A stretch of 37,438 nt of DNA from contig CAJMOO010000007.1 of assembly GCA_905215045.1 (NCBI GenBank), positions 1 through 37,438 on the forward strand, in the 5' to 3' direction. Shown here piece by piece: positions 1 through 8,504 of this stretch. The notes beneath the pieces are model-generated. The model saw only the letters and a list, made by a program, of their open reading frames with translations. It was not told the origin of the DNA and searched no databases. The DNA is from an uncultured bacterium (GTDB lineage: Bacteria > Bacillota_A > Clostridia > Lachnospirales > Lachnospiraceae). A program made the translations under genes and the position numbers. Position 1 is the stretch's first letter. Each line of letters opens with the position of its first letter.

Positions 1-1285
1 TATCATGTAATTCCTCCATAATCAAAATATTATAGAGACATTCTTTTCCTTTTTTTGAAAAACCGACATTCTCAAGGTTTCCTGGGATATTCTTCTGCCG
101 GTATAAATAGTATGGTTCCATCTGCATCTCTCTTGCGCATCTGGCTGCGTAAGATACCATTTCTTCAGTTGCCCCAAAATGATAGGTATCTTTCATGCGG
201 TTTAATCTCGATGAACGTTTGACCGCAAGTGCATGAACCGTTAAACTTTCTGGATCAAGTTTCCTGATCTCCTCTAATGTATAGGAAAGTTCTTCCATTC
301 CTTCTTCTGGAAGCCCGCAGATCATATCCATATTGATATTATCAATTCCTGCCTGCCTTGCAAGTGCGAATTTCTCTTTGATATCTTCGGACAAATGATT
401 TCTTCCGATCAGTTTTAATGTCTTATCATTCATCGACTGTGGATTAATACTGATCCTTGTGACTCCATATTGCTTAAGAATCTTTAGCTTCTCAAGATTC
501 AGACTGTCAGGTCTTCCAGCTTCCACTGTAATTTCCTGAATCTTTGATAATGGGAATCTCTTATTGATCTCACATAAGAGATATTCCAGATCTTTCTCAT
601 TTAACGATGTCGGTGTTCCGCCTCCGATATACATCGTCTGAAGTTCTTTGTGTGCATACGTCTGCTTCACAAAATCTAATTCCTTAAATAGTGCATCTAA
701 GTAATCCTGTACGATGTTCTCATACTGATCGATCGAATACGATGTAAACGAACAGTACAGACACGTACTTGGGCAAAATGGAATACCTACATATAAGCTA
801 TATCCTTCTTTGTATGGGAATGCCTTTAAAAGCTCTTGTTCTTTCTGTACTGTTTCTGTACAAAGACTTGCTTTCTCTTCGGAAGCCAGATAATCTTTTT
901 GGAATCTATGAATGATCTCCTGACTGCTTTCTCCTCTTTCATATCCGTCAAAAGCAATCTTTGTCGGGCGGATTCCAGTTAATGTTCCCCATGGAAGCTG
1001 TTTGTCTAATGCTTTGGAAAATAACTGATAGATTCCTCGTTTCATCTGGTTCTTGAAGATCTTCTTATCTTCATAATCACCAAACAGCTGAATCTCATCT
1101 TCCAACTGAACTTTTTTGTAAAGTTTCATAGTGATTTCCTGCTCTTTATATTGAGCTTCCAATATAAAATCGTAGATAGAATCAACGTGATCCGTCAATT
1201 CTATCTTCTCTCCGAGCATAAATGCCAATATTAAACTTCTGATATCATATTCATAAATTGTCTTGTTCTGAATTAATCCAATCAT
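1..1285 (-). CDS. hemZ: HemZ-type coproporphyrinogen III oxidase (radical SAM), 3' end outside window
   Basis: The reading frame is open from ATG at 1285 to the left edge (428 codons), so the C-terminus is cut off by the window. The radical-SAM cluster motif CPSTCLYC (CxxxCxxC) is at residues 171–178, preceded by the HemZ-like stretch GTLTGIRPTK near residue 100, and a GGGTPT motif follows. The last visible residues (FSKKGKECLYNILIMEEL) resemble the HemZ C-terminal region. The family carries out oxygen-independent decarboxylation of coproporphyrinogen III in haem synthesis in the cytoplasm, although some HemZ homologues may do something else. It lies 3 bp after the metallo-hydrolase gene and is the last visible gene of the rel cluster, an order common in Lachnospiraceae. 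Confidence 0.9.
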   Translation of the reverse strand, partial: MIGLIQNKTIYEYDIRSLILAFMLGEKIELTDHVDSIYDFILEAQYKEQEITMKLYKKVQLEDEIQLFGDYEDKKIFKNQMKRGIYQLFSKALDKQLPWGTLTGIRPTKIAFDGYERGESSQEIIHRFQKDYLASEEKASLCTETVQKEQELLKAFPYKEGYSLYVGIPFCPSTCLYCSFTSYSIDQYENIVQDYLDALFKELDFVKQTYAHKELQTMYIGGGTPTSLNEKDLEYLLCEINKRFPLSKIQEITVEAGRPDSLNLEKLKILKQYGVTRISINPQSMNDKTLKLIGRNHLSEDIKEKFALARQAGIDNINMDMICGLPEEGMEELSYTLEEIRKLDPESLTVHALAVKRSSRLNRMKDTYHFGATEEMVSYAARCAREMQMEPYYLYRQKNIPGNLENVGFSKKGKECLYNILIMEELHD

Positions 1286-1288
1286 AGT

Positions 1289-1948
1289 CTATTGCAGAAA
1301 CGGATTGCATCTGCTTTCCTCCTCGATCGTTGTTGGTGGTGTATGACCGGATAATACTTTTGTCCATGGTGGCAGCACAAATAATTTCTCTCTGATCGCT
1401 GTCAGCAGATCATTTAAATTACCTGTTGGAAAATCTGTTCTTCCAATACTCATCTGGAATAATGTATCTCCTGAGATCAGCCATCCATAATCTGCAAAAT
1501 AATAACAAACACCGCCTTTTGTATGTCCTGGAACATGAATACATTTTACCTTTGTTCCCAGTACATCAATGATCTCTCCATCTTTCACCAGATGATTTGC
1601 CTTTAAGGAAAGATTCATTCCCATCATAGATCCAAGATTCAGATCAGGACTTGCAAGTACTTCTGCCTCACTTTCGTAAAGATAGACATTAAGATCTGGT
1701 TTTTGCTCCATCAGATATGGGAGTGCCATCACATGGTCAAAATGTCCATGAGTCAGGCATACACCTGCAAGTTCCATGCCATCCTCTTTTAATGTATCCA
1801 TAATGCGCTCTCCTTGATCACCAGGATCAAACACGAACGCCTGATTTGTTTTTGTATTCTCAACAATATAACAATTTGTCTGCATCTGTCCAAGACAGAT
1901 CGTTACCATCTTAAGTGGTCTGTCTAGTCGTAATGTTGTTTCACTCAT
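1289..1948 (-). CDS. Metallo-beta-lactamase-fold hydrolase (glyoxalase II-like)
   Basis: This 219-residue soluble protein has the metal-binding signature THGHFDH near residue 66, followed by further MBL ligands: the His in HVPGHTKGG, the Asp in ISGDTLF and the His in LSGHTPPTT. That set fits a two-metal glyoxalase II-like hydrolase; the substrate cannot be read from sequence. The start is an ATG preceded by AGGTGATAAT. A shorter start at Met14 (MVTICLGQMQTNCYI) would match where many homologues begin and cannot be excluded. It sits 8 bp after rel and 3 bp before hemZ, so the three are very probably co-transcribed. This neighbourhood is typical for the family in clostridia. Confidence 0.85.
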   Translation of the reverse strand: MSETTLRLDRPLKMVTICLGQMQTNCYIVENTKTNQAFVFDPGDQGERIMDTLKEDGMELAGVCLTHGHFDHVMALPYLMEQKPDLNVYLYESEAEVLASPDLNLGSMMGMNLSLKANHLVKDGEIIDVLGTKVKCIHVPGHTKGGVCYYFADYGWLISGDTLFQMSIGRTDFPTGNLNDLLTAIREKLFVLPPWTKVLSGHTPPTTIEEESRCNPFLQ

Positions 1949-1956
1949 ATTATCAC

Positions 1957-4254
1957 CTATCCTGCTGTTCTTTCGATATCGATCACACCTTCCACATTCC
2001 TGATCTTGGTAATGATACGATTCAGCTGCTCTACGCCTGTGATATCAAATGACATACTAAGCGTTGCTCTTCCTTTCTTATTGTTTGATACATTGATCGT
2101 AATGATATCAATATCAAGTTCTAAGAAAATCTTAGAAACTTCTGCCAGAAGGCCTTTCCGATTATTCGCATAGATATTAATCTCTGTTGTATATGTCTGC
2201 GTTGTATCAGCTTCACTTACCTGCCATTCTGCTTCGATCAAACGTGCCCTGTCTGATTCTGGCATATTCAGCAGATTAATACAATCTGTTCTATGAATAG
2301 AAATTCCACGTCCTCTTGTAATAAATCCAACAATTTCATCTCCAGGTACTGGGTTACAGCATTTTGAGAAACGAACAGCAACATCGTTAGCACCTCGTAC
2401 CACAATCCCACCTTTTGATTTCTTATCTTTCTTCTTCTCTGGATTTGCCGCTGCTGCCTGTGCTGCTTCTGTCGTTTTCTTTAAGACCTGTTCATCTGTG
2501 ATCTTCTGTTTCTTGATCTTACGGTCTTCTTCCTGCATCTTATTGATGACCTGACCTTCTTTTAATCCACCATGTCCGACTGCTGCGCATACAGAATCCC
2601 AGTCTTTAAAGCCATACTTTAATTCAACTTTCTTAATATATTCCGGCTTCATCAATTCAGAAAGTCTGATACTTTTACTTTTACAATATTTTTCAAGAAG
2701 TTCCTTACCCCTTACGATATTCTCTTCTTTAAACTGTCGTTTAAACCACTGATTGATCTTACTTCTTGCCTGTGCTGATTTTACAAGACCTAACCAATCT
2801 CGGCTCGGTCCTTTCGAGTTCTGGGATGTAATGATTTCTACACGGTCACCATTTTGCAAATGATAATCAAATGGAACCTGTCTTCCATTAACTCTCGCAC
2901 CAACCATCTTATTACCAACCGCACTATGGATGGAATAAGCAAAATCGATTGGTGTGGAACCATTTGCAAGGTTTTTAACGTCACCATTTGGTGTAAAACA
3001 ATATACCTGTTCTGCAAAAAGGTCTAAGTTTGTCTTAAGCAGACTTAAAAATTCCTTGTTATCATCCATGTCACGCTGCCATTCCAGCACTTCTCTTAAC
3101 CAACTTAATTTCTCTTCTTCTTTGTTAAGTCCCTTGGTATTATTATTCTCTTTATACTTCCAATGAGCTGCAATACCATATTCAGCCACACGATGCATCT
3201 CAAAAGTACGGATCTGAATCTCAAATGGATGTCCTTCTGGTCCGATCAGTGTTGTATGCAGTGACTGATACATATTTGGTTTTGGCATTGCAATATAGTC
3301 TTTGAATCTTCCTGGAATTGGTTTATACATCTCATGAATGATTCCAAGAGCTGCATAGCAGTCCTTGACGGTATCAACTTTAATTCTTACTGCAAATAGA
3401 TCATAAATCTGATCGATCGTCTTATGCTGGTTGACCATCTTCTTATAAATGCTGAACATGTGTTTTACACGTCCATCAATCTCTGCCTTTATTCCTGCAC
3501 GATCAATATGGCCTTTCACTTCTTCTACGATCTCCTGGATAAAAGCTTCTCTTTCTTCTTTTGCAGAATTTAACGATTTCTCTAAATCTTCATATACATC
3601 TGGCTTTAAATAACATAGTGCAAGATCATCTAATTCGACCTTAATCTTTGAAATACCAAGACGATGTGCGATTGGTGCATAGATATCCATCGTTTCTCTT
3701 GATTTCTCTTTTTGCTTCTCTGGGCGCATAAACTGCATCGTACGCATATTATGCAGACGATCCGCTAATTTGATCAGAATCACTCGGATATCTTTCGCCA
3801 TTGCAAGAAACATCTTTCGTAAGTTCTCCGCCTGAACTTCAATCTTATCCTTGGAATAACTCAACTGTCCTAACTTTGTAACACCATCAACTAACTGGGC
3901 AACTTCTTCTCCAAAGTCTCTGACAATATCCTCATAGGTCGTTTCCGTATCTTCTACAACATCATGAAGCAGCCCTGCCATAATCGTTTCTTTGTCAAGT
4001 TCTAATTCTGCAAGTATGATCGCAACACAAATAGGATGAATGATATAAGGCTCTCCAGACTTTCGTTTCTGCTTCTCATGTGCCTTGTATGCAACTTTGT
4101 AGGCACGCTCTACAGCCTCAATATCTTCTTCATCATAAATGCTTTGCATGGTTGTGATCAGCTGTCGTTTCAGTTCTTCAGGCGGAGTGAAGCTTTCCGG
4201 ACTGCTGATATCCTTTTTTACACGATTTATGTTTGTTCTGCTTTCTTGTTTCAT
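1957..4254 (-). CDS. rel: Bifunctional (p)ppGpp synthetase/hydrolase, Rel family
   Basis: Full-length stringent-response enzyme (765 residues). Order of domains: N-terminal HD hydrolase (HDVVED near residue 97), synthetase domain (about 240–360), TGS domain (about 410–470), a basic linker, a conserved Cys/His region (FSKCCNPVPGDEIVG) and a C-terminal ACT domain. The synthetase carries RFKD in GRFKDYIAMPKPN; RxKD marks bifunctional Rel enzymes, whereas the ExDD form marks RelA-type monofunctional synthetases. With the intact HD motif, it should both make and degrade (p)ppGpp. The start has an AGAGG site about 10 nt upstream. It follows pyrI by 27 bp and precedes the metallo-hydrolase by 8 bp. 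Confidence 0.95.
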   Translation of the reverse strand: MKQESRTNINRVKKDISSPESFTPPEELKRQLITTMQSIYDEEDIEAVERAYKVAYKAHEKQKRKSGEPYIIHPICVAIILAELELDKETIMAGLLHDVVEDTETTYEDIVRDFGEEVAQLVDGVTKLGQLSYSKDKIEVQAENLRKMFLAMAKDIRVILIKLADRLHNMRTMQFMRPEKQKEKSRETMDIYAPIAHRLGISKIKVELDDLALCYLKPDVYEDLEKSLNSAKEEREAFIQEIVEEVKGHIDRAGIKAEIDGRVKHMFSIYKKMVNQHKTIDQIYDLFAVRIKVDTVKDCYAALGIIHEMYKPIPGRFKDYIAMPKPNMYQSLHTTLIGPEGHPFEIQIRTFEMHRVAEYGIAAHWKYKENNNTKGLNKEEEKLSWLREVLEWQRDMDDNKEFLSLLKTNLDLFAEQVYCFTPNGDVKNLANGSTPIDFAYSIHSAVGNKMVGARVNGRQVPFDYHLQNGDRVEIITSQNSKGPSRDWLGLVKSAQARSKINQWFKRQFKEENIVRGKELLEKYCKSKSIRLSELMKPEYIKKVELKYGFKDWDSVCAAVGHGGLKEGQVINKMQEEDRKIKKQKITDEQVLKKTTEAAQAAAANPEKKKDKKSKGGIVVRGANDVAVRFSKCCNPVPGDEIVGFITRGRGISIHRTDCINLLNMPESDRARLIEAEWQVSEADTTQTYTTEINIYANNRKGLLAEVSKIFLELDIDIITINVSNNKKGRATLSMSFDITGVEQLNRIITKIRNVEGVIDIERTAG

Positions 4255-4281
4255 GCACGGATACCTCTTTGTCTCTTTTGC

Positions 4282-4701
4282 TTATTTTTTTAGTTTAGAT
4301 TCACAGTAAACACAACGATATACCTGATGTTCTCTATCTGTTAATTTAAACACATGATCGATCTCTTGTTCTACAGATGTGATACATCTTGGATTCTTGC
4401 ATCTTGCAATATTTACGATCTTTTCAGGAAGTTCTACTTTATGCTTGGATTTTACACTGCCATTTTCAATAACACATACAGTAACTTCTGGATCGATGTA
4501 TCCTAAAACATCAAAGTTCACTTCAAATGCGTCTGAAATCTTGATGATATCTTTCTTTCCCATCTTGTTGCTTTTTACATTCTTAATAATTGCAACGCTA
4601 CAGTCTAACTGATCTAGTCCAAGACTGTTATAAATCTGCATTCCGCGGCCTGCACGAATATGATCTAATACGATTCCGTTCTTAATGCTATCAATGTTCA
4701 T
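4282..4701 (-). CDS. pyrI: Aspartate carbamoyltransferase regulatory chain
   Basis: Small regulatory subunit of aspartate transcarbamoylase that binds nucleotide effectors and links catalytic trimers. The N-terminal [15 protein letters not shown] and the C-terminal zinc ligands (CKNPRC and CVYC) are both present, so the zinc domain contacting PyrB is intact. I choose ATG at 4701 because MNIDSI is the usual family N-terminus and GGGGGT lies about 8 nt upstream; a GTG two codons earlier is the alternative. The gene overlaps the end of pyrB by 11 bp, which implies translational coupling and matched subunit synthesis. Confidence 0.93.
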   Translation of the reverse strand: MNIDSIKNGIVLDHIRAGRGMQIYNSLGLDQLDCSVAIIKNVKSNKMGKKDIIKISDAFEVNFDVLGYIDPEVTVCVIENGSVKSKHKVELPEKIVNIARCKNPRCITSVEQEIDHVFKLTDREHQVYRCVYCESKLKK

Positions 4702-5617
4702 CTGCACTTACCCCCAGTAATTCCATGATCAATGCCATTCTTACATGTTTCCCATTCAATACCTGTTTAAAATAGCAGGCTCTTGGATCGTTATCGACTT
4801 TTACAGAAATCTCATTTACACGAGGCAATGGATGTAAAATCGAAAGATCTTCTTTGGCGATCTTTAATTTATCCATATCTAAAATATAACTGTCTTTTAA
4901 TCTGACATAATCGGCTTCGTTGAAGAAACGTTCTCTCTGTACTCTTGTCATATAAAGAATATCTAACTGAGGCATCACATCTTCCATCTTATCAACTTCT
5001 GTAAATGTGATCCCTTTCTTCTCAAAGACATCTTTCTTAATATATTCAGGAATCTGAAGTTCTTCTGGAGAAATTAAAATATAATTAATTCCTTCATATC
5101 TTGATAATGCTTTGATCAGGGAATGTACTGTTCTTCCAAACTTTAAGTCTCCGCAAAATCCAATCGTGAAATTGTTAAGACGTCCTTTTTCTCTTCTGAT
5201 CGTTAAAAGGTCTGTTAATGTCTGTGTTGGATGATTGTGTCCCCCATCACCCGCGTTAATGACTGGAATGTTTACATACTGTGATGCTACAAATGGTGCA
5301 CCTTCCTTTGGATGACGCATCGCAATGATATCTGCGTAACATTCAATAACTCTTGCTGTATCTGCCACACTTTCTCCTTTGGATGCAGATGAAGAATCTG
5401 CGGAAGAAAATCCAAGAACACTTCCTCCTAATTCAAGCATCGCTGCCTCGAAACTTAATCTTGTTCTTGTACTTGGTTCAAAGAACAAAGTTGCTAATTT
5501 CTTGTGTTTGCATACTTCCTGATATTTTTCAGGATTCTTTGCGATGTCATCAGCGCGGTCTAATAATCTGTCAATATCTTCCACACTTAAATCCATCGGA
5601 TCAATCAAATGTTTCAT
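4691..5617 (-). CDS. pyrB: Aspartate carbamoyltransferase catalytic subunit
   Basis: Catalytic chain of aspartate transcarbamoylase (308 residues, normal length), which joins carbamoyl phosphate and aspartate in de novo pyrimidine synthesis. The carbamoyl-phosphate loop [13 protein letters not shown] is near residue 46, and the aspartate-domain segments [27 protein letters not shown] and HPLPRVNEI are all present. AGGAGG precedes the ATG. It overlaps pyrI. A good sigma-A promoter lies just upstream and gives a leader of only about 30 nt, too short for a PyrR-type attenuator, so any pyrimidine control would have to act another way. Confidence 0.95.
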   Translation of the reverse strand: MKHLIDPMDLSVEDIDRLLDRADDIAKNPEKYQEVCKHKKLATLFFEPSTRTRLSFEAAMLELGGSVLGFSSADSSSASKGESVADTARVIECYADIIAMRHPKEGAPFVASQYVNIPVINAGDGGHNHPTQTLTDLLTIRREKGRLNNFTIGFCGDLKFGRTVHSLIKALSRYEGINYILISPEELQIPEYIKKDVFEKKGITFTEVDKMEDVMPQLDILYMTRVQRERFFNEADYVRLKDSYILDMDKLKIAKEDLSILHPLPRVNEISVKVDNDPRACYFKQVLNGKHVRMALIMELLGVSADEH

Positions 5618-5651
5618 TACATATTCCTCCTAATGGTTTGTCCTTTCTTCA

Positions 5652-5680
5652 ATTCTACATTTTTAGACACCTAGTGTCAA
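5652..5680 (-). promoter_or_regulatory. Promoter of pyrB with palindrome over the -35 region
   Basis: On the minus strand TTGACA (5675–5680) and TAGAAT (5652–5657) are separated by 17 bp, a near-consensus vegetative promoter. A perfect inverted repeat, GACAC-TAG-GTGTC, covers 5666–5678 and overlaps the -35 box. It could be a repressor site, which is inference. The promoter overlaps the 3' end of the upstream DUF2156 gene. Confidence 0.7.
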
Positions 5681-6591
5681 TTCTTTACTTCTGATTTTAG
5701 GCGAAGAACACCTTTATCTACCATGAATACTGGACGATAGGATAATTTCGATTTACGAAGTCCTTCTTCTCCGACATCATCCTCTCTGTTTACATATTTA
5801 AAATTCTCCATCTCGTGAATGACAAACTGCTGATTGATCATTGGATATGCTCCTTGGATATCTGCAAAAGCTTTTTCAATATGAACGATAAATGTATCTT
5901 CATTTGATGTGCGTTCTCCAATGGAAAATCCTACGATCTTTCCTTCGGCACGCAGAACGCCACCAACAAGTCCTAATTCTTTGTAGTTGATCACACTGTT
6001 TTTGGAAACACAGATCTCATCATGTTTCTCAATATCCTCTGGATCGCAGTTTTGCATCTTCCATTCCATCAGCATTGCCAGTACTTCTAACTGATTCTCA
6101 TCGGAAAGCGGTTCATAGGACCACTCGTGATTTTCCTTAAAACGGTTGATGTGATTTCTCTTTCCATGAAGCTTCTTTCCTGATAATGTTGCAAGTTTCT
6201 CTCTGTCATAAATATACTCTGAAATATCTCTGTCATATTCAATCTCGTAGATGTCTCCAAACATCTCACGGAACTCATCTTCCATCTCATGGGTTACACC
6301 ATGTAAGACAAATGGAATCTGTTTTTCTTTACAATCGTCCATTAAATATTGTAATACTTTCTTTTTATCGCCTTTTCCAAGCGGGTAACAAAAAGAGCCT
6401 CCCTCTTCGTCCGTATGAGATACAAACAATCCGTCTATGATCGCATACTTCACTTGATAAAAAGGACTCCATAGAATAATATTTGCTGTTGCATAGTCAC
6501 AGCTTCTTGTATCATCCTCCAATATACATCGGTCAATTTCTTCTTTATCTTCGATCGTTGGTGTTTTAAACTCCATCTTTGTCAACTCCAT
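5677..6591 (-). CDS. DUF2156 / LPG synthase C-terminal-like protein
   Basis: A 304-residue soluble protein that resembles the DUF2156 family, the GNAT-like domain related to the C-terminal catalytic part of phosphatidylglycerol lysyltransferases. Recognisable segments are GKKLHGKRNHINRF in the middle, GGVLRAEGKIVGFSIGER, and the C-terminal YVNREDDVGEEGLRKSKLSY. There are no membrane helices, so this is the stand-alone cytoplasmic form, whose substrate is unknown. Met6 (6576) may be the true start because GGAG lies 9 nt before it while the first ATG has no clear ribosome site. It lies between the RlmH-like gene and the pyrB promoter. Confidence 0.75.
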   Translation of the reverse strand: MELTKMEFKTPTIEDKEEIDRCILEDDTRSCDYATANIILWSPFYQVKYAIIDGLFVSHTDEEGGSFCYPLGKGDKKKVLQYLMDDCKEKQIPFVLHGVTHEMEDEFREMFGDIYEIEYDRDISEYIYDREKLATLSGKKLHGKRNHINRFKENHEWSYEPLSDENQLEVLAMLMEWKMQNCDPEDIEKHDEICVSKNSVINYKELGLVGGVLRAEGKIVGFSIGERTSNEDTFIVHIEKAFADIQGAYPMINQQFVIHEMENFKYVNREDDVGEEGLRKSKLSYRPVFMVDKGVLRLKSEVKN

Positions 6592-6614
6592 TCTAGTGTT
6601 TTCTTGTAATATTT

Positions 6615-7025
6615 TTATTTGTGATATGGCTGATGATTCAAAATCCGATATGCACGATAAATCTGTTCTAATATGATCGTGCCTGTCAGCGAACCACTTT
6701 GTGTAAATGACGATACATGAAATGGCTTTGCTTCTTCTGATTCTAAATCTCCAATATAAAAATGAAACTTTGAAATTCCCTGCACAGAACTTTCATTGAT
6801 CAGCTGTGCAAGGTCCGGGCTTGTCATACTGTCTTTTCCTGGCATGATATGATAATGCTCTCCCGGTTCTTTTAATATTTTCTCTACTTGTTTTGCATTC
6901 TTCTTATATGCTACAGAAACTTTCGCATATGCCCCAAGACGCTTTAAATACTCAGCCATCGCTTCTTGATACATCTTCGGATCTTGTGATTTCTTCTGCA
7001 GAATATAGATTTCAAACTTCATCAT
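6615..7025 (-). CDS. Divergent RlmH-like (SPOUT) protein
   Basis: 136 residues with the outline of the RlmH family: an N-terminal EYLKRLGAYAKVSV segment, a middle KFHFYIGD strand and a C-terminal LEQIYRAYRILNHQPYHK that closely matches the RlmH tail. RlmH methylates pseudouridine 1915 of 23S rRNA using SAM held in a trefoil knot. Here the SAM-loop IGG is IGD and the FSKMTFPHQLMR segment is replaced by SSFTQSGSLTG, so SAM binding or specificity may differ. A second RlmH gene at 8058–8504 has the reverse pattern, a normal SAM region but no tail. The gene is 5 bp after the membrane protein gene and in the same transcript. Confidence 0.7.
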   Translation of the reverse strand: MMKFEIYILQKKSQDPKMYQEAMAEYLKRLGAYAKVSVAYKKNAKQVEKILKEPGEHYHIMPGKDSMTSPDLAQLINESSVQGISKFHFYIGDLESEEAKPFHVSSFTQSGSLTGTIILEQIYRAYRILNHQPYHK

Positions 7026-7030
7026 ATGTT

Positions 7031-7699
7031 TTAATTTCCTTTAAAAAATTGTTTTAATTTTTTATCTTGTTTTAAAGCCTGCTCATATTTTTTATTGATC
7101 TGCTTTGTCAGCTTTTTGATTTCTTTGCTGTTCTGGCTTTCTTTTTTCGCATCCGTAATCTCATCTGTATCATGCTTTTCATTATTATAGATACAGAAAG
7201 TATCTCCCTTCTTCATCACATAATACGATGTCATTCCAGGTGCCAGTGTAGAAATCTTCTTAATCTTCATCTCATATGTTACATAAACGATAAATGATTC
7301 ATCATCTGCACCTTGTTTTACAAGATATGTAAGATTCTTATATTTTTTCACATACTGATGGATGGCCTTTTGATTCTTCTCCAATTCATTTGTATCTTCT
7401 ACCATATTTTTAAGATTCGCCAGATCATTGTTCTGAACTCTCTTATAATATGTTTTCATGAAATCCTCAACCGCCTTTTTCTCAGCATCCGGATCTTTCT
7501 TTTGTGTTGTTGCTGCATCATTTGTCTCTTTGATCACGCTTTGTGAGGTATTCTTTTGTGTTGTTTGTTGAAAAATCTTTTCATTGGTAAGTCGTTCTTG
7601 TTTCATCTGGTCTAATTTTCCATACGCTAAAAAAGCTGCGATAAAAAACAAGATCCAGCTTGTAATAATAATGATGACTGTAGATTTCTTAAGCTTCAC
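7031..7699 (-). CDS. Membrane-anchored hypothetical protein, extracytoplasmic domain
   Basis: I do not recognise a named family. Residues about 7–27 form one hydrophobic helix after a positive N-terminus (MKLKKS), suggesting a signal anchor with the rest outside the membrane. A Gln/Thr/Lys-rich linker (about 30–70) leads to an alpha+beta domain (about 75–175) reminiscent of NTF2-like folds, and the C-terminus is a lysine-rich, probably coiled segment. The start codon is GTG with GGAGGG 6 nt upstream. It is the first gene of the minus-strand series leading to pyrB, and its promoter appears to lie partly in the adjacent palindromic repeat. Confidence 0.6.
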   Translation of the reverse strand: MKLKKSTVIIIITSWILFFIAAFLAYGKLDQMKQERLTNEKIFQQTTQKNTSQSVIKETNDAATTQKKDPDAEKKAVEDFMKTYYKRVQNNDLANLKNMVEDTNELEKNQKAIHQYVKKYKNLTYLVKQGADDESFIVYVTYEMKIKKISTLAPGMTSYYVMKKGDTFCIYNNEKHDTDEITDAKKESQNSKEIKKLTKQINKKYEQALKQDKKLKQFFKGN

Positions 7700-7738
7700 G
7701 CACTTCCCTCCAATCCACCTAAAGCAAATTTACAGTAT

Positions 7739-7767
7739 ATTATACCTTATCGAACGAAGTGAGTCCA
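7739..7767 (-). promoter_or_regulatory. Promoter partly supplied by a palindromic repeat
   Basis: Minus-strand TATAAT (7739–7744) lies 17 bp from TGGACT (7762–7767), a 4/6 match to the -35 box. The -35 hexamer and spacer fall inside the repeat copy at 7741–7803. The start codon of the downstream gene follows about 40 nt later. Confidence 0.4.
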
Positions 7768-7865
7768 GTCCAAAGGACTATGAATTCACGAATGCCCCGC
7801 GGGTATACCTTATCGAGCGGAGCGAGTCCAGCCCAAAGGGCTATGAATTTACGCGTGCCCTGCGG
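7741..7865. repeat. Two tandem copies of a 62–63-bp palindromic repeat
   Basis: Copies at 7741–7803 and 7804–7865 both start TATACCTTATCGA and share GCGAGTCCAG-like and CTATGAATT blocks. A short TATAC follows the second copy. Each copy has an inner hairpin: AGTCC-AAA-GGACT in the first and AGCCC-AAA-GGGCT in the second. The two differences in the stem are compensatory, so base pairing has been kept. This looks like a dispersed element present elsewhere in the genome, although only these two copies are in the window. Confidence 0.75.
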
Positions 7866-7916
7866 TATACGTTACAGATTTTATTAAAAATAATTTCGTT
7901 ATTGTATTAGCGCCGT

Positions 7917-7945
7917 TTGATAGAGTCAAGAAAATGTGTTACACT
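7917..7945 (+). promoter_or_regulatory. Promoter of rlmH
   Basis: TTGATA (7917–7922) and TACACT (7940–7945) are spaced by 17 bp. Transcription would start near 7952 and give a leader of about 105 nt that includes the 12-bp tandem repeats. The remainder of the 358-bp gap (7866–7916 and 7946–7973) shows nothing further that I can interpret. Confidence 0.6.
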
Positions 7946-7973
7946 TTGTGTACAAAATTAAAGCAGAGATAAA

Positions 7974-8021
7974 ACTACCCAAAGTACTACCTAAACTACT
8001 ACCCAAACTACTACCCAAACT
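7974..8021 (+). repeat. Four tandem 12-bp repeats in the rlmH leader
   Basis: The unit ACTACCCAAACT occurs four times without gaps: 7974–7985 (ends AAAGT), 7986–7997 (one C to T change), then two identical units at 7998–8009 and 8010–8021. The block is in the 5' untranslated region, about 20 nt before the ribosome binding site. The two identical units suggest recent slippage. Confidence 0.9.
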
Positions 8022-8057
8022 GTCCAAATATAATTATAAAGAAAGGTATCAAAATAC

Positions 8058-8504
8058 ATGAAAATCCAAATGATCTGTGTCGGGAAAATTAAAGAAGCAT
8101 ATTTAAGAGAACTGATCGATCACTATACAAAGATCATCCGAAAGAAATATGATTTTGAAATCATAGAACTTCCTGACGAGAAAACACCAGACAATGCAAG
8201 CGAAAAAGAAGAAACTAAGATTAAAGAAATCGAAGGGCAGCGAATTCTTGATAAGATTCCAGAAGGATCTTTCGTAATTCCTCTCTGTATAGAAGGAACT
8301 CCTTATTCCACCGAACAATTCCAGAAGAAATGGAATCAGTGGAACAAGGAGTCCATAAATAACGTTACATTTATTATTGGTGGTTCCCTTGGCTTATCAC
8401 CAAAAGTTGTATCCAAAGGAAAATTAAAATTAAGTTTCAGTAAAATGACATTCCCACATCAACTAATGCGGTTAATTCTAATAGAACAGTTAAGTTATCT
8501 TTAA
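8058..8504 (+). CDS. rlmH: RlmH 23S rRNA pseudouridine-1915 N3-methyltransferase lacking the C-terminal tail
   Basis: 148 residues with the RlmH signature blocks: MICVGKIKEAYLRELIDHY, LPDEKTPDNASEKEE, the SAM-loop FIIGGSLGLSP and FSKMTFPHQLMRLILIEQ. RlmH is normally about 159 residues and ends IYRAF..NEPYHK. Here it stops after EQLSYL, so the tail that helps form the active site is missing. No other frame downstream restores it. The stop overlaps the convergent thioesterase gene by 4 bp. The tail may have been lost by a rearrangement at the gene end, or the protein may work together with the RlmH-like protein encoded at 6615–7025, which still has the tail. Activity is therefore uncertain. Confidence 0.85.
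   Translation: MKIQMICVGKIKEAYLRELIDHYTKIIRKKYDFEIIELPDEKTPDNASEKEETKIKEIEGQRILDKIPEGSFVIPLCIEGTPYSTEQFQKKWNQWNKESINNVTFIIGGSLGLSPKVVSKGKLKLSFSKMTFPHQLMRLILIEQLSYL

Noticed and set aside
7741..7870. Protein with repeated SESSPKxYEFT peptides
   Set aside because: The reading frame only translates the palindromic repeat; differences between copies preserve RNA pairing and there is no ribosome site at its start.
7741..8021. CRISPR array
   Set aside because: Repeats are directly adjacent without unique spacers and there are no cas genes.
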